Below are positions 18,119 to 26,675 of a DNA stretch of 64,000 nucleotides, in pieces (position 1 is the first letter of the stretch; every line of letters starts with the position of its first letter). The stretch covers positions 558,001 to 622,000 of the forward strand of contig NZ_JAANAT010000003.1 of the NCBI RefSeq assembly GCF_011089895.1, written 5' to 3'. The translations under genes were made by a program, and so were the position numbers. The notes under the pieces are model-generated. The model did not search any database and was not told the origin of the DNA. It worked only from the letters and a program-made list of their open reading frames with translations. This DNA comes from Mucilaginibacter inviolabilis. Its GTDB lineage: Bacteria; Bacteroidota; Bacteroidia; Sphingobacteriales; Sphingobacteriaceae.

Positions 18119-18859
18119 ATGATTTTAAGAGCAGACCATTTAGTGAAAAAATATAAGCAACGTACAGTTGTTAATGATGTATCATTTGAAGTATCGCAGG
18201 GCGAAATTGTAGGTTTACTTGGGCCGAATGGTGCTGGTAAAACTACGTCGTTTTATATGATCGTAGGGTTGATAAAACCCAATGAAGGCCTCATTCATCT
18301 GGACGATCAGGATATTACACAGGACCCGATGTATCGCCGGGCACAAAAAGGTATTGGTTACCTGGCCCAGGAAGCTTCGGTGTTTCGTAAACTTTCTGTC
18401 GAGGATAATATCAGGGCTGTACTGGAAATGGGTAAAATGACCAAAGAAAGGCAACGCGAAAAACTGGAAGAGCTTATTGACGAATTTAGTTTACACAAGG
18501 TTCGTAAAAACCGGGGCGACCTGTTATCAGGCGGCGAACGTCGTCGTACCGAAATTGCCCGTGCCTTGGCTGCCGAGCCCAACTTTATTTTACTGGACGA
18601 ACCTTTTGCCGGTGTGGATCCGATAGCGGTAGAGGAGATACAGGCCATGGTAGCTAAACTAAGGCACCGTAATATCGGTATCCTGATTACCGACCACAAC
18701 GTACAGGAAACATTGTCTATCACTGATCGGGCCTATTTGCTTTTTGAAGGTAAGATACTGGAGTCGGGTGTTCCGGAGGTACTGGCTGAAAATGAAATGG
18801 TACGTAAGGTTTACCTTGGTGCGAATTTTGTTTTGAAAAGAAAAGTATTCCCGCAGTAA
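18119..18859 (+). CDS. lptB: LPS export ABC transporter ATPase
   Basis: The protein has 246 residues with the full ATPase core: Walker [11 protein letters not shown] near residue 37, Q-loop, ABC signature [16 protein letters not shown] near 138, Walker [13 protein letters not shown] and H-loop TDHNVQET. The N-terminus [21 protein letters not shown] and the C-terminal [10 protein letters not shown] match LptB, the ATPase of LptB2FG that drives lipopolysaccharide from the inner membrane. The permease genes lptF/lptG are not adjacent, as is common. Confidence in the ABC ATPase is very high; assignment to LptB rests on the C-terminal tail and family length. Confidence 0.95.
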   Translation: MILRADHLVKKYKQRTVVNDVSFEVSQGEIVGLLGPNGAGKTTSFYMIVGLIKPNEGLIHLDDQDITQDPMYRRAQKGIGYLAQEASVFRKLSVEDNIRAVLEMGKMTKERQREKLEELIDEFSLHKVRKNRGDLLSGGERRRTEIARALAAEPNFILLDEPFAGVDPIAVEEIQAMVAKLRHRNIGILITDHNVQETLSITDRAYLLFEGKILESGVPEVLAENEMVRKVYLGANFVLKRKVFPQ

Positions 18860-19048
18860 TTCGGGGAGCAGGGATTTTGAGAATATAGATTCATTTTTTG
18901 TCCTGTATTCAAAAACTTACCTTCTACCTGTTAATGTCTTTGCTCTAAAAATCCATATTCATAACGCCGCCTATGGATAGAGCTTTTACGATTAAACAGA
19001 TTTTTCCTATCTTGACTCTTGATTCTTATATCTTGACTCTACTATACT

Positions 19049-20572
19049 ATGACGATCTTTAATTCGGTATTCACCTGGTTCATGAAAAAGCGTATCCATC
19101 AGATAGAGCTTTTTATGAAGTACCCCAATGAGGTGCAGGAGGAATGGTTTGAACAACTGATATCCGGTGCCGAAAATACCGAATGGGGACGCAAATACCA
19201 GTATAAAAGCATTGAGAACCTTAATCAGTTTAAAGAGCGGGTACCTATACAAAGCTATGATACGCTTAAGCCCTATATCGAGCGTATGCTCCTTGGCGAG
19301 AAAAATGTATTGTGGCCTTCGGAGATTCGCTGGTTTGCCAAATCCTCAGGAACGACCAATGATCGGAGCAAGTTTATTCCCGTAAGCGAGGAAGCGCTGG
19401 AGGAATGCCATTTCAAAGGCGGTAAAGACCTGCTCACCATTTATTTTAATAACCAGCCGAATGCCCGCATGTTCACCGGGAAGATATTGACATTGGGTGG
19501 TAGTCACCAGATGAGTCAGCTAAGCGCCGATACTTCTTTTGGCGATCTTTCTGCAGTAATCATGAAAAACTTACCTCTTTGGGCTGAGTTTCACCGTACG
19601 CCCGATCTGGACATAGCCCTGCTGGAAAACTTTGAGGAAAAGATAGAAAAGATTGCACAGGCCACCAAAGATGTGAATGTAACCAGCATCAGCGGGGTAC
19701 CCACCTGGAATCTGGTGCTGTTTAAACGTATACTGGAAATTACCGGCAAAAAAAATCTATTGGAAGTATGGCCCAACCTGGAGATGTATTTTCATGGCGC
19801 GGTTAATTTTACCCCCTATCGCGAGCAGTTTAAGGCGCTGATTCCAAGTGATGATATGTATTACCTGGAGAATTACAATGCCTCTGAAGGCTTCTTTGGT
19901 ATTCAGGATACCAAAGAGCCGGGAGATATGCTGCTGATGCTGGATTATGGGATATTTTACGAGTTTTTACCTCTGGAGAACCTGTATGACGAAAATCCCA
20001 AAACGCTTACATTGGATGAGGTGGAACTGGATAAAAACTATGCACTCATTATAACCACTAACGCCGGATTGTGGCGTTATATGATAGGCGATACCATTAA
20101 GTTTTCCTCGTTGTCGCCATTTCGCATACAGGTTACCGGGCGTACCAAGCATTTTATCAATGCGTTTGGTGAGGAAGTAATTATTGACAATGCCGAGCGG
20201 GCCCTGGAAGAGGCTTGTCGCCAAACCGGTGCTATCATCAGGGAATACACTGCCGCTCCGGTCTACTTTAATGGAAATGATTGTGGTGCGCACGAGTGGA
20301 TCATTGAGTTTGAAAAAAAACCCGCCGAATTTGAACGTTTTGTTGATCTGCTTGATGAAACCTTGCGCCGTATCAATTCCGACTATGATGCCAAGCGTTT
20401 TAAAGATATGGCCCTGCGCCGCCCCATTGTGCGCCGTGCACCCGAAGGCACTTTTTTCAATTGGATGAAAGAAAAAGGCAAATTGGGCGGTCAGCATAAA
20501 GTACCCCGCCTGGCCAACAACCGTGAATATATTGACGCCATTTTGAAAATTATGGAGCCGGTGGGGAGTTAG
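19049..20572 (+). CDS. GH3 (auxin-responsive promoter type) acyl-acid amidosynthetase homologue
   Basis: This 507-residue protein is of the GH3 superfamily (ANL adenylating fold), in plants adenylating jasmonate or auxin and linking it to amino acids. Family marks: SSGTTNDRSKFIPVSEEAL (adenylate loop, near 107-125), VTSISGVPTWNLVL, YNASEGFFGIQD, LIITTNAGLWRYMIGDTIKF and VTGRTKHFINAFGEEVI. Bacteroidota commonly carry one copy; the natural substrate is unknown. The start follows a short A/T leader that contains TATCTTGACTC words. The protein ends 3 bases before a REP-pair palindrome. Confidence 0.9.
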   Translation: MTIFNSVFTWFMKKRIHQIELFMKYPNEVQEEWFEQLISGAENTEWGRKYQYKSIENLNQFKERVPIQSYDTLKPYIERMLLGEKNVLWPSEIRWFAKSSGTTNDRSKFIPVSEEALEECHFKGGKDLLTIYFNNQPNARMFTGKILTLGGSHQMSQLSADTSFGDLSAVIMKNLPLWAEFHRTPDLDIALLENFEEKIEKIAQATKDVNVTSISGVPTWNLVLFKRILEITGKKNLLEVWPNLEMYFHGAVNFTPYREQFKALIPSDDMYYLENYNASEGFFGIQDTKEPGDMLLMLDYGIFYEFLPLENLYDENPKTLTLDEVELDKNYALIITTNAGLWRYMIGDTIKFSSLSPFRIQVTGRTKHFINAFGEEVIIDNAERALEEACRQTGAIIREYTAAPVYFNGNDCGAHEWIIEFEKKPAEFERFVDLLDETLRRINSDYDAKRFKDMALRRPIVRRAPEGTFFNWMKEKGKLGGQHKVPRLANNREYIDAILKIMEPVGS

Positions 20573-20575
20573 ATT

Positions 20576-20733
20576 CGTCGGCAGGGGGCCAGGTTATAAC
20601 CGTCACTCGGCTGGAGCCAAGCGACTGCAGGAGTCTATTGGATAGATTTAGGTAGAAAATAAAACGATTAAAAAAACAACAGCCGTCGCTCGGCTCCAGC
20701 CGAGTGACCACTATTACCCGGCCTCCGGCCGAT
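20576..20733. repeat. REP pair (BIME-like), left flank of the RAYT gene
   Basis: Two REP-like units lie in inverted orientation. The first starts CGTCGGCAGGGGGCCAGG and contains CACTCGGCTGGAGCCAAGC; the second contains CGCTCGGCTCCAGCCGAGTG and CCCGGCCTCCGGCCGA. Relative to the right-hand copy the first unit carries several mismatches that weaken its stems. The stretch is much richer in G+C than its surroundings. Confidence 0.88.
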
Positions 20734-20747
20734 ATCAAAAGACACAA

Positions 20748-21282
20748 ATGTCCGAATTCCGCAAAGCCAATACCGATCGGCCATTTTTTATTACGCTTAC
20801 AGTAGTTGGCTGGATAGATAGATGTATTTACCAGAAGCGAATACTGCGAAGAGTTTTTAAAGAATCTGGAATTTTGTCGTACCAACAAAGGCCTGAAAGT
20901 ATATGCTTATTGTATCATGAGTAACCATATTCATTTGATTGTAGGTTGCGAAGAAGCTAAACTTCCTCAAATTTTCCGGGATCTTAAAAGCTATACAGCG
21001 AAAAGGTTGATAGAAATGATAAGCAATGACCCTGGTGAAACCAGAAAGGAATGGTTACTTTATCTATTCAGATATTTTGCCAATAGCACCTTACAAAACA
21101 AGGAGTATCAATTTTGGCAAAAAACAAATCATCCCACGGAATTAATAACTGCAAGTGTATTTGATCAGAAGGTCGATTATATTCATCATAATCCGGTACA
21201 GTCGATGACGGTTAATGATCAGACAGCTTTTGTGTATAGCAGTGCTAATCCAGATTCTACTTTTAAGGTTGATGAAAGTTAA
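20748..21282 (+). pseudogene. REP-associated tyrosine transposase (RAYT), frameshifted
   Basis: ATG at 20748 opens MSEFRKANTDRPFFITLTVV followed by GWID, the normal RAYT N-terminus, but the frame is lost at 20814-20823 where GATA is tandemly duplicated (GGATAGATAGATG). Removing four bases restores D-V-F-T-R-S-E-Y and joins the downstream frame (KVYAYCIMSNHIHLIVG, the HUH metal motif; VFDQKVDYIHHNPVQ, with the likely catalytic tyrosine). The repaired protein would be 177 residues, full length for the Y1/RAYT group. An internal ATG at 20917 would yield only a truncated 121-residue protein. REP pairs flank it on both sides. In family members the enzyme cleaves and moves REP single strands. As read it is inactivated, unless the frame is recovered by slippage. 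Confidence 0.9.
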
Positions 21283-21288
21283 TTGTCT

Positions 21289-21423
21289 TCGTCGGCCGGA
21301 GGCCGGGTTATAGTCATCACTCGGCTGGAGCCGAGCGATTGCTTGCTCTTTTTTGTTTCATGATATGATGTGCCGTCGCTCGGCTCCAGCCGAGTGACCG
21401 ATATTACCCGGCCTCCGGCCGAT
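21289..21423. repeat. REP pair (BIME-like), right flank of the RAYT gene
   Basis: TCGTCGGCCGGAGGCCGGG and CACTCGGCTGGAGCCGAGCG on the left are mirrored by CGCTCGGCTCCAGCCGAGTG and CCCGGCCTCCGGCCGA on the right, around a 35-base A/T-rich centre. The stems are intact, unlike the first unit of the left copy. It starts 6 bases after the RAYT stop. Confidence 0.92.
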
Positions 21424-21433
21424 AGCTTCAACA

Positions 21434-21467
21434 CAAAAAAAGCCCTGCATGAAAAACGTGCAGGGCC
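21434..21467 (-). terminator. dnaA terminator
   Basis: On the minus strand GCCCTGCACG and CATGCAGGGC form a stem around TTTTT, followed by a run of seven T. It ends 25 bases past the dnaA stop codon. Confidence 0.8.
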
Positions 21468-21491
21468 CATAGTAATATGATAATAGGTCAG

Positions 21492-22916
21492 TTATGACAT
21501 TTTAAGCTTCTTTTGAATGTCGGCAACGTAACCCTTAAATTTCTTATCGGTATCAATAAGGTCTTCAACGGTTTGGCAGGCGTATATCACGGTAGAGTGG
21601 TCGCGGCCGCCAAAGAAGTGACCGATTGATTTTAATGAACTTTTGGTGTGTGCTTTGGCCAGGTACATAGATATTTGACGAGCCTGTACAATTTCGCGTT
21701 TGCGGGTTTGCGATTTTACCATTTCAATAGGCACTTCAAAATACTCGCAAACCAGACTTTGGATATACTCCATCGAAATTTCTTTGGATGAGTTTTTCAC
21801 AAAGTTCTTCAGCATTTGCTTAGCCAGGTTCAGGTCGATCTCCTTGCGGTTCAAGGTTGATTGAGCCAGCAGGGATACCATGGCGCCTTCCAGTTCACGC
21901 ACATTGTTATCAATGTTATGCGCTACATACTCAATTACATCGTTTGAAAGCTCGATGCCGTCCTGGTAGATCTTGTTTTTAAGGATAGCCATACGGGTTT
22001 CCAGATCAGGGATCTGCAAATCGGCAGAAAGCCCCCATTTAAACCTCGAAAGCAAACGCTCTTCTAAACCGGCCAGGTCCTTAGGCGCTTTATCTGATGT
22101 GATGATCAGCTGCTTGCCCGATTGATGTAAGTGGTTAAAGATGTGGAAGAAGAAATCCTGTGTTTTTTCTTTACCGGCAAAATTGTGCACATCATCCATG
22201 ATCAGTACATCAATAGCCTGGTAAAAGTTCACAAAATCATTAATGTTATTGTGTTTAAGCGCATCAACAAATTGCTGGGTGAATTTTTCGCACGATACAT
22301 AAAGTACCAGTTTATCGGGCAATGAGCGCTTTATCTCGTTACCAATGGCCTGGGCCAGGTGGGTTTTACCTAAACCAACACCGCCGTATATCATTAAAGG
22401 ATTAAAAGAAGTACCTCCGGGTTTTGCAGCAACGGCATAACCGGCAGAGCGGGCTAAACGATTGCAATCACCTTCAACAAAGTTTTCAAAAGTGTAGTTT
22501 CTGTTTAACTGCGGATCAACATTTAATTTTTTCAAGCCGGGGATCACAAAAGGGTTTTTAATGTCCTTATTGATCGAGATCGGGATCGGCATTGACTGAT
22601 TTTTGGACTCGGCACCATTTCCGTTCGAAGGCATATTAGTGGTGTATGGTTTACTTGATGATTGCTCAACAACTATATTATACTCTAAACGTCCTTCGTC
22701 GCCTAATTGTTTTTTAATTGTTTTGCGCAGTAAACCTACATAGTGCTCCTCGAGCCACTCGTAAAAGAATAAACTTGGTACCTGTATCGTCAGAACGCTT
22801 CCTTCCATGCGTAAAGCTTTTATTGGCTCGAACCAAGTTTTAAAGCTTTGTGCTGGTATGTTATCTTTTATGATCTGGAGGCAGCTATTCCAAACAGTAG
22901 TACAGGTTTTTTCCAT
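21492..22916 (-). CDS. dnaA: chromosomal replication initiator DnaA
   Basis: This 474-residue protein has all four DnaA domains: N-terminal protein-contact domain I (about 1-85, SFKTWFEPIKALR), a variable linker (about 90-130), the AAA+ domain III with Walker A GGVGLGKTHLAQA and Walker B VLIMDDVHNFAGK, and the DNA-binding domain IV with the signature SLKSIGHFFGGRDHSTVIYA near the C-terminus. It opens the replication origin and is also a transcription factor. ATG at 22916 gives a standard N-terminus (MEKTCTTVWNSCLQII). No DnaN neighbour is present and the upstream gap lacks consensus DnaA boxes. Confidence 0.98.
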   Translation of the reverse strand: MEKTCTTVWNSCLQIIKDNIPAQSFKTWFEPIKALRMEGSVLTIQVPSLFFYEWLEEHYVGLLRKTIKKQLGDEGRLEYNIVVEQSSSKPYTTNMPSNGNGAESKNQSMPIPISINKDIKNPFVIPGLKKLNVDPQLNRNYTFENFVEGDCNRLARSAGYAVAAKPGGTSFNPLMIYGGVGLGKTHLAQAIGNEIKRSLPDKLVLYVSCEKFTQQFVDALKHNNINDFVNFYQAIDVLIMDDVHNFAGKEKTQDFFFHIFNHLHQSGKQLIITSDKAPKDLAGLEERLLSRFKWGLSADLQIPDLETRMAILKNKIYQDGIELSNDVIEYVAHNIDNNVRELEGAMVSLLAQSTLNRKEIDLNLAKQMLKNFVKNSSKEISMEYIQSLVCEYFEVPIEMVKSQTRKREIVQARQISMYLAKAHTKSSLKSIGHFFGGRDHSTVIYACQTVEDLIDTDKKFKGYVADIQKKLKMS

Positions 22917-23448
22917 ATAGATATTAGTAATATATTGATTTCCAACCCCCAGCGAAACAATTTTTGGGCCTGCTACGGAACATCGAATATTGCCAAAAAA
23001 AGCTTATAAAAAAATTAAATTTTCACTTTTTTGGCAAATAAATTTCTGGCATGATAATCAGCTTTTTAATAAAAAAACCTTATTAAATATTGCTTTTTAT
23101 GACAAAAATTGCAATTATATTTCCGTTAGTCCCAATTAATATGAACCGATTAATTTAATAAAAAATCAGGATAATTACCAGGGGGATAATTATTTTTTAT
23201 ACCGTGGCGTGCAACAATAGTTGAGCCAAATTGTTGTTTGTACAACTGTTAAAAATTAATGTTCTGGTATACTGGTAAATAAAATATGGCCCTGCTTTTA
23301 TTTATTGGTATGAAGGTATAAGCAGTGTCTGCAAAAATTTACACTATGTGATACTATCTATTACTAACCAAACGCAGTGCGTCAGCAATTTTCCCAACGG
23401 GGCAGGCTTTGCCCATACATCTTTACTGCCGGATGCTTTGCTATGAAG
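22917..23448. other. 532-base gene-free region upstream of dnaA
   Basis: This stretch is A/T rich with no plausible gene. It holds the divergently placed dnaA promoter region, a CAACAAT...ATTGTTG dyad (about 23212-23238) and a direct repeat of GGATAATTA (about 23170-23191). No copy of TTATCCACA or a close relative was found on either strand by eye, so an oriC here is not supported. Confidence 0.6.
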
Positions 23449-23979
23449 TTAAAATAATTCTTCTATATCCTGCCGTACCAGGCCGGTAGCTATTTCATAT
23501 GGATCCTGTTCCTGTTTACTTAAATGGATCAATATAGTTTTGCTCATTTCTGTACCGGAAGCATCCTGTGGAAGGGCCTTCATCGTATTGTTCACCAGGG
23601 CCAGTGTATCATCCTTTACCCTTTTTACCACATTCCATACCCGTACGCTCACATAAATTTGCTGGGTAACATTATGCTGAAACTCATTCCTGATCTCGGT
23701 AACAACCATCATATGTAGTTCGGCAGCCGAAAGGCCCGAAGCGTTCAGGCGGATAAGCATACTGGCCGGGTTAGCTCTTTCAATAAATAAGATAACGCGC
23801 TCATAAGCCTGCAGGCGTAAGGGCAGCGTTTGACTGCTAACGGCCCTTTTGAGCTCCAGTATCTGTATTTGTTCGGCTTTATCCAGATAGGGTTTAAATA
23901 AATAAAGGGCTACCCACACCACCCCAATGCCGGCAACGGTGTATTTTAAAATATCAAGTATATAGGGTAATGTTTGCAT
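23449..23979 (-). CDS. conserved Bacteroidota protein with one N-terminal membrane span
   Basis: This 176-residue protein has a single hydrophobic span at about 10-28, then a charged region (KPYLDKAEQIQILELKRAVS) followed by a compact helical domain to the end. I believe it belongs to an uncharacterised family widespread in Bacteroidota (DUF7935-type), recognisable by TLPLRLQAYERVILFIERANP and TEIRNEFQHNVTQQIYVS; this recollection is unverified. It lies between the dnaA upstream region and the divergent iscA-type gene. No function is proposed. Confidence 0.7.
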   Translation of the reverse strand: MQTLPYILDILKYTVAGIGVVWVALYLFKPYLDKAEQIQILELKRAVSSQTLPLRLQAYERVILFIERANPASMLIRLNASGLSAAELHMMVVTEIRNEFQHNVTQQIYVSVRVWNVVKRVKDDTLALVNNTMKALPQDASGTEMSKTILIHLSKQEQDPYEIATGLVRQDIEELF

Positions 23980-24043
23980 GTTTTATAAAATGTTAAACTG
24001 AGGTCATAAAATACCGGTTGCAACAAAAATCTACATTTTACAT

Positions 24044-24051
24044 TATATTTG
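24044..24051 (+). promoter_or_regulatory. candidate -7 element for the HesB/IscA gene
   Basis: TATATTTG fits TAnnTTTG. A TTG at 24018-24020 could be the -33 element but the spacing (23) is slightly long. The leader would be about 17 bases. Confidence 0.4.
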
Positions 24052-24071
24052 TATAGTTAAATAAAAATAAG

Positions 24072-24419
24072 ATGAGTACTGCTGTTGAAATTGCACCGGT
24101 AACCTTTACTCCGGGAGCCGTTAAAGAACTTTTTAAATTAAAGGATCAGCAAGAGATAGGCGATGATTTTGGCCTGCGTGTTGGTGTTGAAGGTGGTGGC
24201 TGCTCGGGCATGAACTATGTGCTTGGCTTTGATCAAAAAAAGGATGGCGACCAGGAATATGATATCGACGGTATAAGGGTATTTATGCATAAGGCCCATG
24301 GTTTGTATCTGGCTGGTATGCAGATTGATTTTCAAGATGGCTTAAATGCACGCGGATTTACCTTTAATAATCCTAATGCTGCCAGTACCTGCGGCTGTGG
24401 CACTTCTTTCTCGGTATAA
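24072..24419 (+). CDS. HesB/IscA/ErpA-type iron-sulfur cluster assembly protein
   Basis: This 115-residue protein has the full A-type carrier fold. The three metal-binding cysteines are present: C44 (GGGCSGMNY), and C107 and C109 in the C-terminal STCGCGTSFSV. Such proteins accept Fe-S clusters from the scaffold and hand them to apoproteins in the cytoplasm. Whether it is IscA, ErpA or SufA cannot be decided because no isc or suf genes are nearby; it stands alone with its own promoter and a strong terminator. Confidence 0.94.
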   Translation: MSTAVEIAPVTFTPGAVKELFKLKDQQEIGDDFGLRVGVEGGGCSGMNYVLGFDQKKDGDQEYDIDGIRVFMHKAHGLYLAGMQIDFQDGLNARGFTFNNPNAASTCGCGTSFSV

Positions 24420-24450
24420 TTTCTAATCTCCAGATAGAAGATATTATTTT

Positions 24451-24478
24451 AAAGGCAGCCCACGGGCTGCCTTTTTTG
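24451..24478 (+). terminator. intrinsic terminator after the IscA-type gene
   Basis: GGCAGCC / GGGCTGCC stem (24454-24471) with a CAC loop is followed by six T. It abuts the stop codon of the converging TlpA gene at 24479. Confidence 0.9.
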
Positions 24479-25201
24479 TTAGTTAATTTCATCGATAGTT
24501 TTCCGTATCCAATATGGAACAGCGCCTTCGCCATACCCCTGACTGTTAAATCTGATGGTCCCATCTTTATCCACTACCAAACTTGCCGGACATTGGTCAA
24601 CTCCATAGTAAGCAAATAATGGCATTGAATCACCTACGATGTGGTATTTAAATGGCGATACTTTCAGAAATCGCTCAATATTATCCGTTTTATCTAAAGA
24701 AATTCCAATAAACACAACATCTTTCCGGCCTTGATAGGCTTCTGTGAGGCGGTTAAGTTCGGGCATTTCATACCTGCATGGCGGACAGGCTATAAACCAA
24801 AAATTTAATACCACAATTTTTCCTTTCAGATCAGCCTGTCTGAGTATGGTGCCATTAACTTCTTTCATGTCAAAAAAGGTGAATGAATTGCCGTTTTTAA
24901 AAAACTTGGTTTCTTCAGGCTTAGGGGCTTTAGCCATTACCTTATTTTCAGCGGTTTCATCCCTTTCTGTCAGTATAAAAGCAGTGCTGTCGCTATCATG
25001 TTGAACGGGGCTTAATTTGTACTTACCGGTTGACATTAATTTACTCCAATCCTGATAAGTGAGTTTTTTACCCCGGGCGTTGGTAACTATAGTGGTTTTG
25101 TTAAACCCTAGTTGTTCAATAGGGCGTGTGATCTCAATTTGAGCCTGAACGCTTAATGCAAAACTGAAAGCTATAACGAATGATAGTAGAATTTTATTCA
25201 T
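24479..25201 (-). CDS. exported TlpA-family thiol-disulfide oxidoreductase
   Basis: Start set at 25201, where MNKILLSFVIAFSFALSVQA forms a clean signal peptide; the frame is open further upstream (to 25387) but that would bury the signal and run into the divergent permease gene. The 240-residue protein has a variable N-terminal region (about 20-120) and a TlpA/AhpC-like thioredoxin domain with the active site C-P-P-C in NFWFIACPPCRYEMPEL, the cis-proline strand CPASLVVDKDG and an E-rich helix. It likely reduces periplasmic disulfides; it may depend on a membrane electron donor not present here. Confidence 0.88.
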   Translation of the reverse strand: MNKILLSFVIAFSFALSVQAQIEITRPIEQLGFNKTTIVTNARGKKLTYQDWSKLMSTGKYKLSPVQHDSDSTAFILTERDETAENKVMAKAPKPEETKFFKNGNSFTFFDMKEVNGTILRQADLKGKIVVLNFWFIACPPCRYEMPELNRLTEAYQGRKDVVFIGISLDKTDNIERFLKVSPFKYHIVGDSMPLFAYYGVDQCPASLVVDKDGTIRFNSQGYGEGAVPYWIRKTIDEIN

Positions 25202-25344
25202 GAATAAGGTTTTTCTCCCTGAAAGTAGATGATTATTGCTATACAAACAAGTAAGCTGTATATTATTTAGTTTAACGGTTGAGTTTGCTGTAACAAAATG
25301 ATACGGTGCACAGTCAAACCGCAAAGTTTTTTTATTTTTATACC

Positions 25345-26583
25345 ATGCCGGTAAAAACGTCCTACAAAGAAAATGTCTCCATTGCATTACAATCTATAGC
25401 CGGCAACAGGCTGCGTACATCGTTAACTTCGCTCATTATTGCCATAGGTATTATGGCCCTGGTAGGTATTTTAACCGCCATTGAGGGTATACGGCAGTTT
25501 ACTAATGATGCCTTTGCCGATTTGGGCGCCAATTCATTCACTATTCAAAACCGGGGCGAAGGATTAAACTTTGGTAATGGTGGAAACCACAAGGCTTACC
25601 CGGCAGTTACTTACGACCAGGCCGAACGATTTAAAAATACGTTTAAATTACCTGTATTAACGGCCATCAATCTGGATGTTACAGGTACGGCAGTGGCTAA
25701 GTATGGTAGTGAAAAGACAAACCCCAATATTTCTATTTCGGGATCTAATGAAAATTATCTGGCTACCAGCGGCAAAAAATTATCCTTCGGGCGTAATTTT
25801 TCATCGTCAGAGCTGGAGCACGGCGCCAATGTGGTGCTTATTGGTGACGAGATCAAATCAAAACTTTTTAAAAAGGAAGATCCTATTAATAAATCGCTTT
25901 TTATTGGGAGTAATAAATACCGTATAGTTGGCGTAATTGCGTCAAAAGGATCCAGCTCATTTGGCGGCGACAAATTTTGCATTATACCTATTTTGAAAGC
26001 CAAACAGATAGATACAGTACGTAATATATCCTATACCATAACTATTAAGGTTGCCACTCCGGGTGCGCTTGATGCCACTATTGGCGAGGCTACCTCTTTA
26101 TTCCGCAATATCCGCGGCCTCAATATCGCCAACGACACTAATTTTGATATTACCCGCAGCGATTCTATACAGAAGGAGCTTTCGGGCCAGTTAACAGGTA
26201 TTACAATAGCTGGCTTTGCCATAGGTATCATTACCCTCATCGGGGCCGCCATCGGGCTCATGAACATTATGCTGGTATCGGTTACCGAACGCACGCGCGA
26301 GATAGGTGTGCGTAAAGCTATCGGCGCCACGCCTGCAGTGATCCGCAAACAGTTTTTAATTGAAGCTATTGTAATATGCCTTATAGGCGGGGCCGTTGGT
26401 ATATTATTAGGAATGGCTATAGGTAACCTGATAGCGGTTCAAATCAGCGGAACGTTTGTTGTGCCATGGGCATGGCTGTTTTTTGCTGTACTGTTATGTA
26501 CTTTTATTGGTCTGATATCAGGCTATTATCCGGCAAAAAAAGCCTCCAGGCTTGATCCGGTAGAGGCGTTGAGATACGAATAA
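25345..26583 (+). CDS. MacB/FtsX-type ABC transporter permease
   Basis: Start set at 25345 ([18 protein letters not shown]), the usual MacB-type N-terminus; the frame extends 13 codons upstream without need. The 412-residue protein has an N-terminal span (about 22-42), a periplasmic MacB_PCD domain (about 45-265) and three C-terminal spans with the FtsX motif [30 protein letters not shown]. No ATPase gene or membrane-fusion protein is adjacent, so it must pair with subunits coded elsewhere. The substrate is unknown; lipoprotein or small-molecule export are options. Confidence 0.9.
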   Translation: MPVKTSYKENVSIALQSIAGNRLRTSLTSLIIAIGIMALVGILTAIEGIRQFTNDAFADLGANSFTIQNRGEGLNFGNGGNHKAYPAVTYDQAERFKNTFKLPVLTAINLDVTGTAVAKYGSEKTNPNISISGSNENYLATSGKKLSFGRNFSSSELEHGANVVLIGDEIKSKLFKKEDPINKSLFIGSNKYRIVGVIASKGSSSFGGDKFCIIPILKAKQIDTVRNISYTITIKVATPGALDATIGEATSLFRNIRGLNIANDTNFDITRSDSIQKELSGQLTGITIAGFAIGIITLIGAAIGLMNIMLVSVTERTREIGVRKAIGATPAVIRKQFLIEAIVICLIGGAVGILLGMAIGNLIAVQISGTFVVPWAWLFFAVLLCTFIGLISGYYPAKKASRLDPVEALRYE

Positions 26584-26586
26584 GAA

Positions 26587-26672
26587 GAGATGCAAGAAGT
26601 AAGAGTCAAGAATCAAGACTCAGTATTTTATATCTTGATTCTTGACTCCTATGACTCCTATCTCTTGCATCT
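26587..26672. repeat. intergenic hairpin with TCTTGATTCTTGACTC words
   Basis: AGAGTCAAGAATCAAGA on the left pairs with TCTTGATTCTTGACTC on the right, and outer arms AGATGCAAGA / TCTTGCATCT close the structure. It separates the convergent permease and phosphatase genes. Related words are found at 18998-19045, 40981 and 46340. Confidence 0.8.
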
Positions 26673-26675
26673 AAG

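Noticed and set aside
20550-20888. Minus-strand 112-codon frame across the left REP pair
   Set aside because: It reads through palindromic REP DNA and the opposite strand of the RAYT gene; the protein shows no domain and mirrors REP words.
22917-23448. Candidate oriC next to dnaA
   Set aside because: No DnaA box cluster, no dnaN and no obvious unwinding element beyond general A/T richness.
25202-25387. Upstream extension of the TlpA-family frame
   Set aside because: The ATG at 25201 begins a perfect signal peptide. The extension would overlap the divergent permease gene and place the signal inside the protein.
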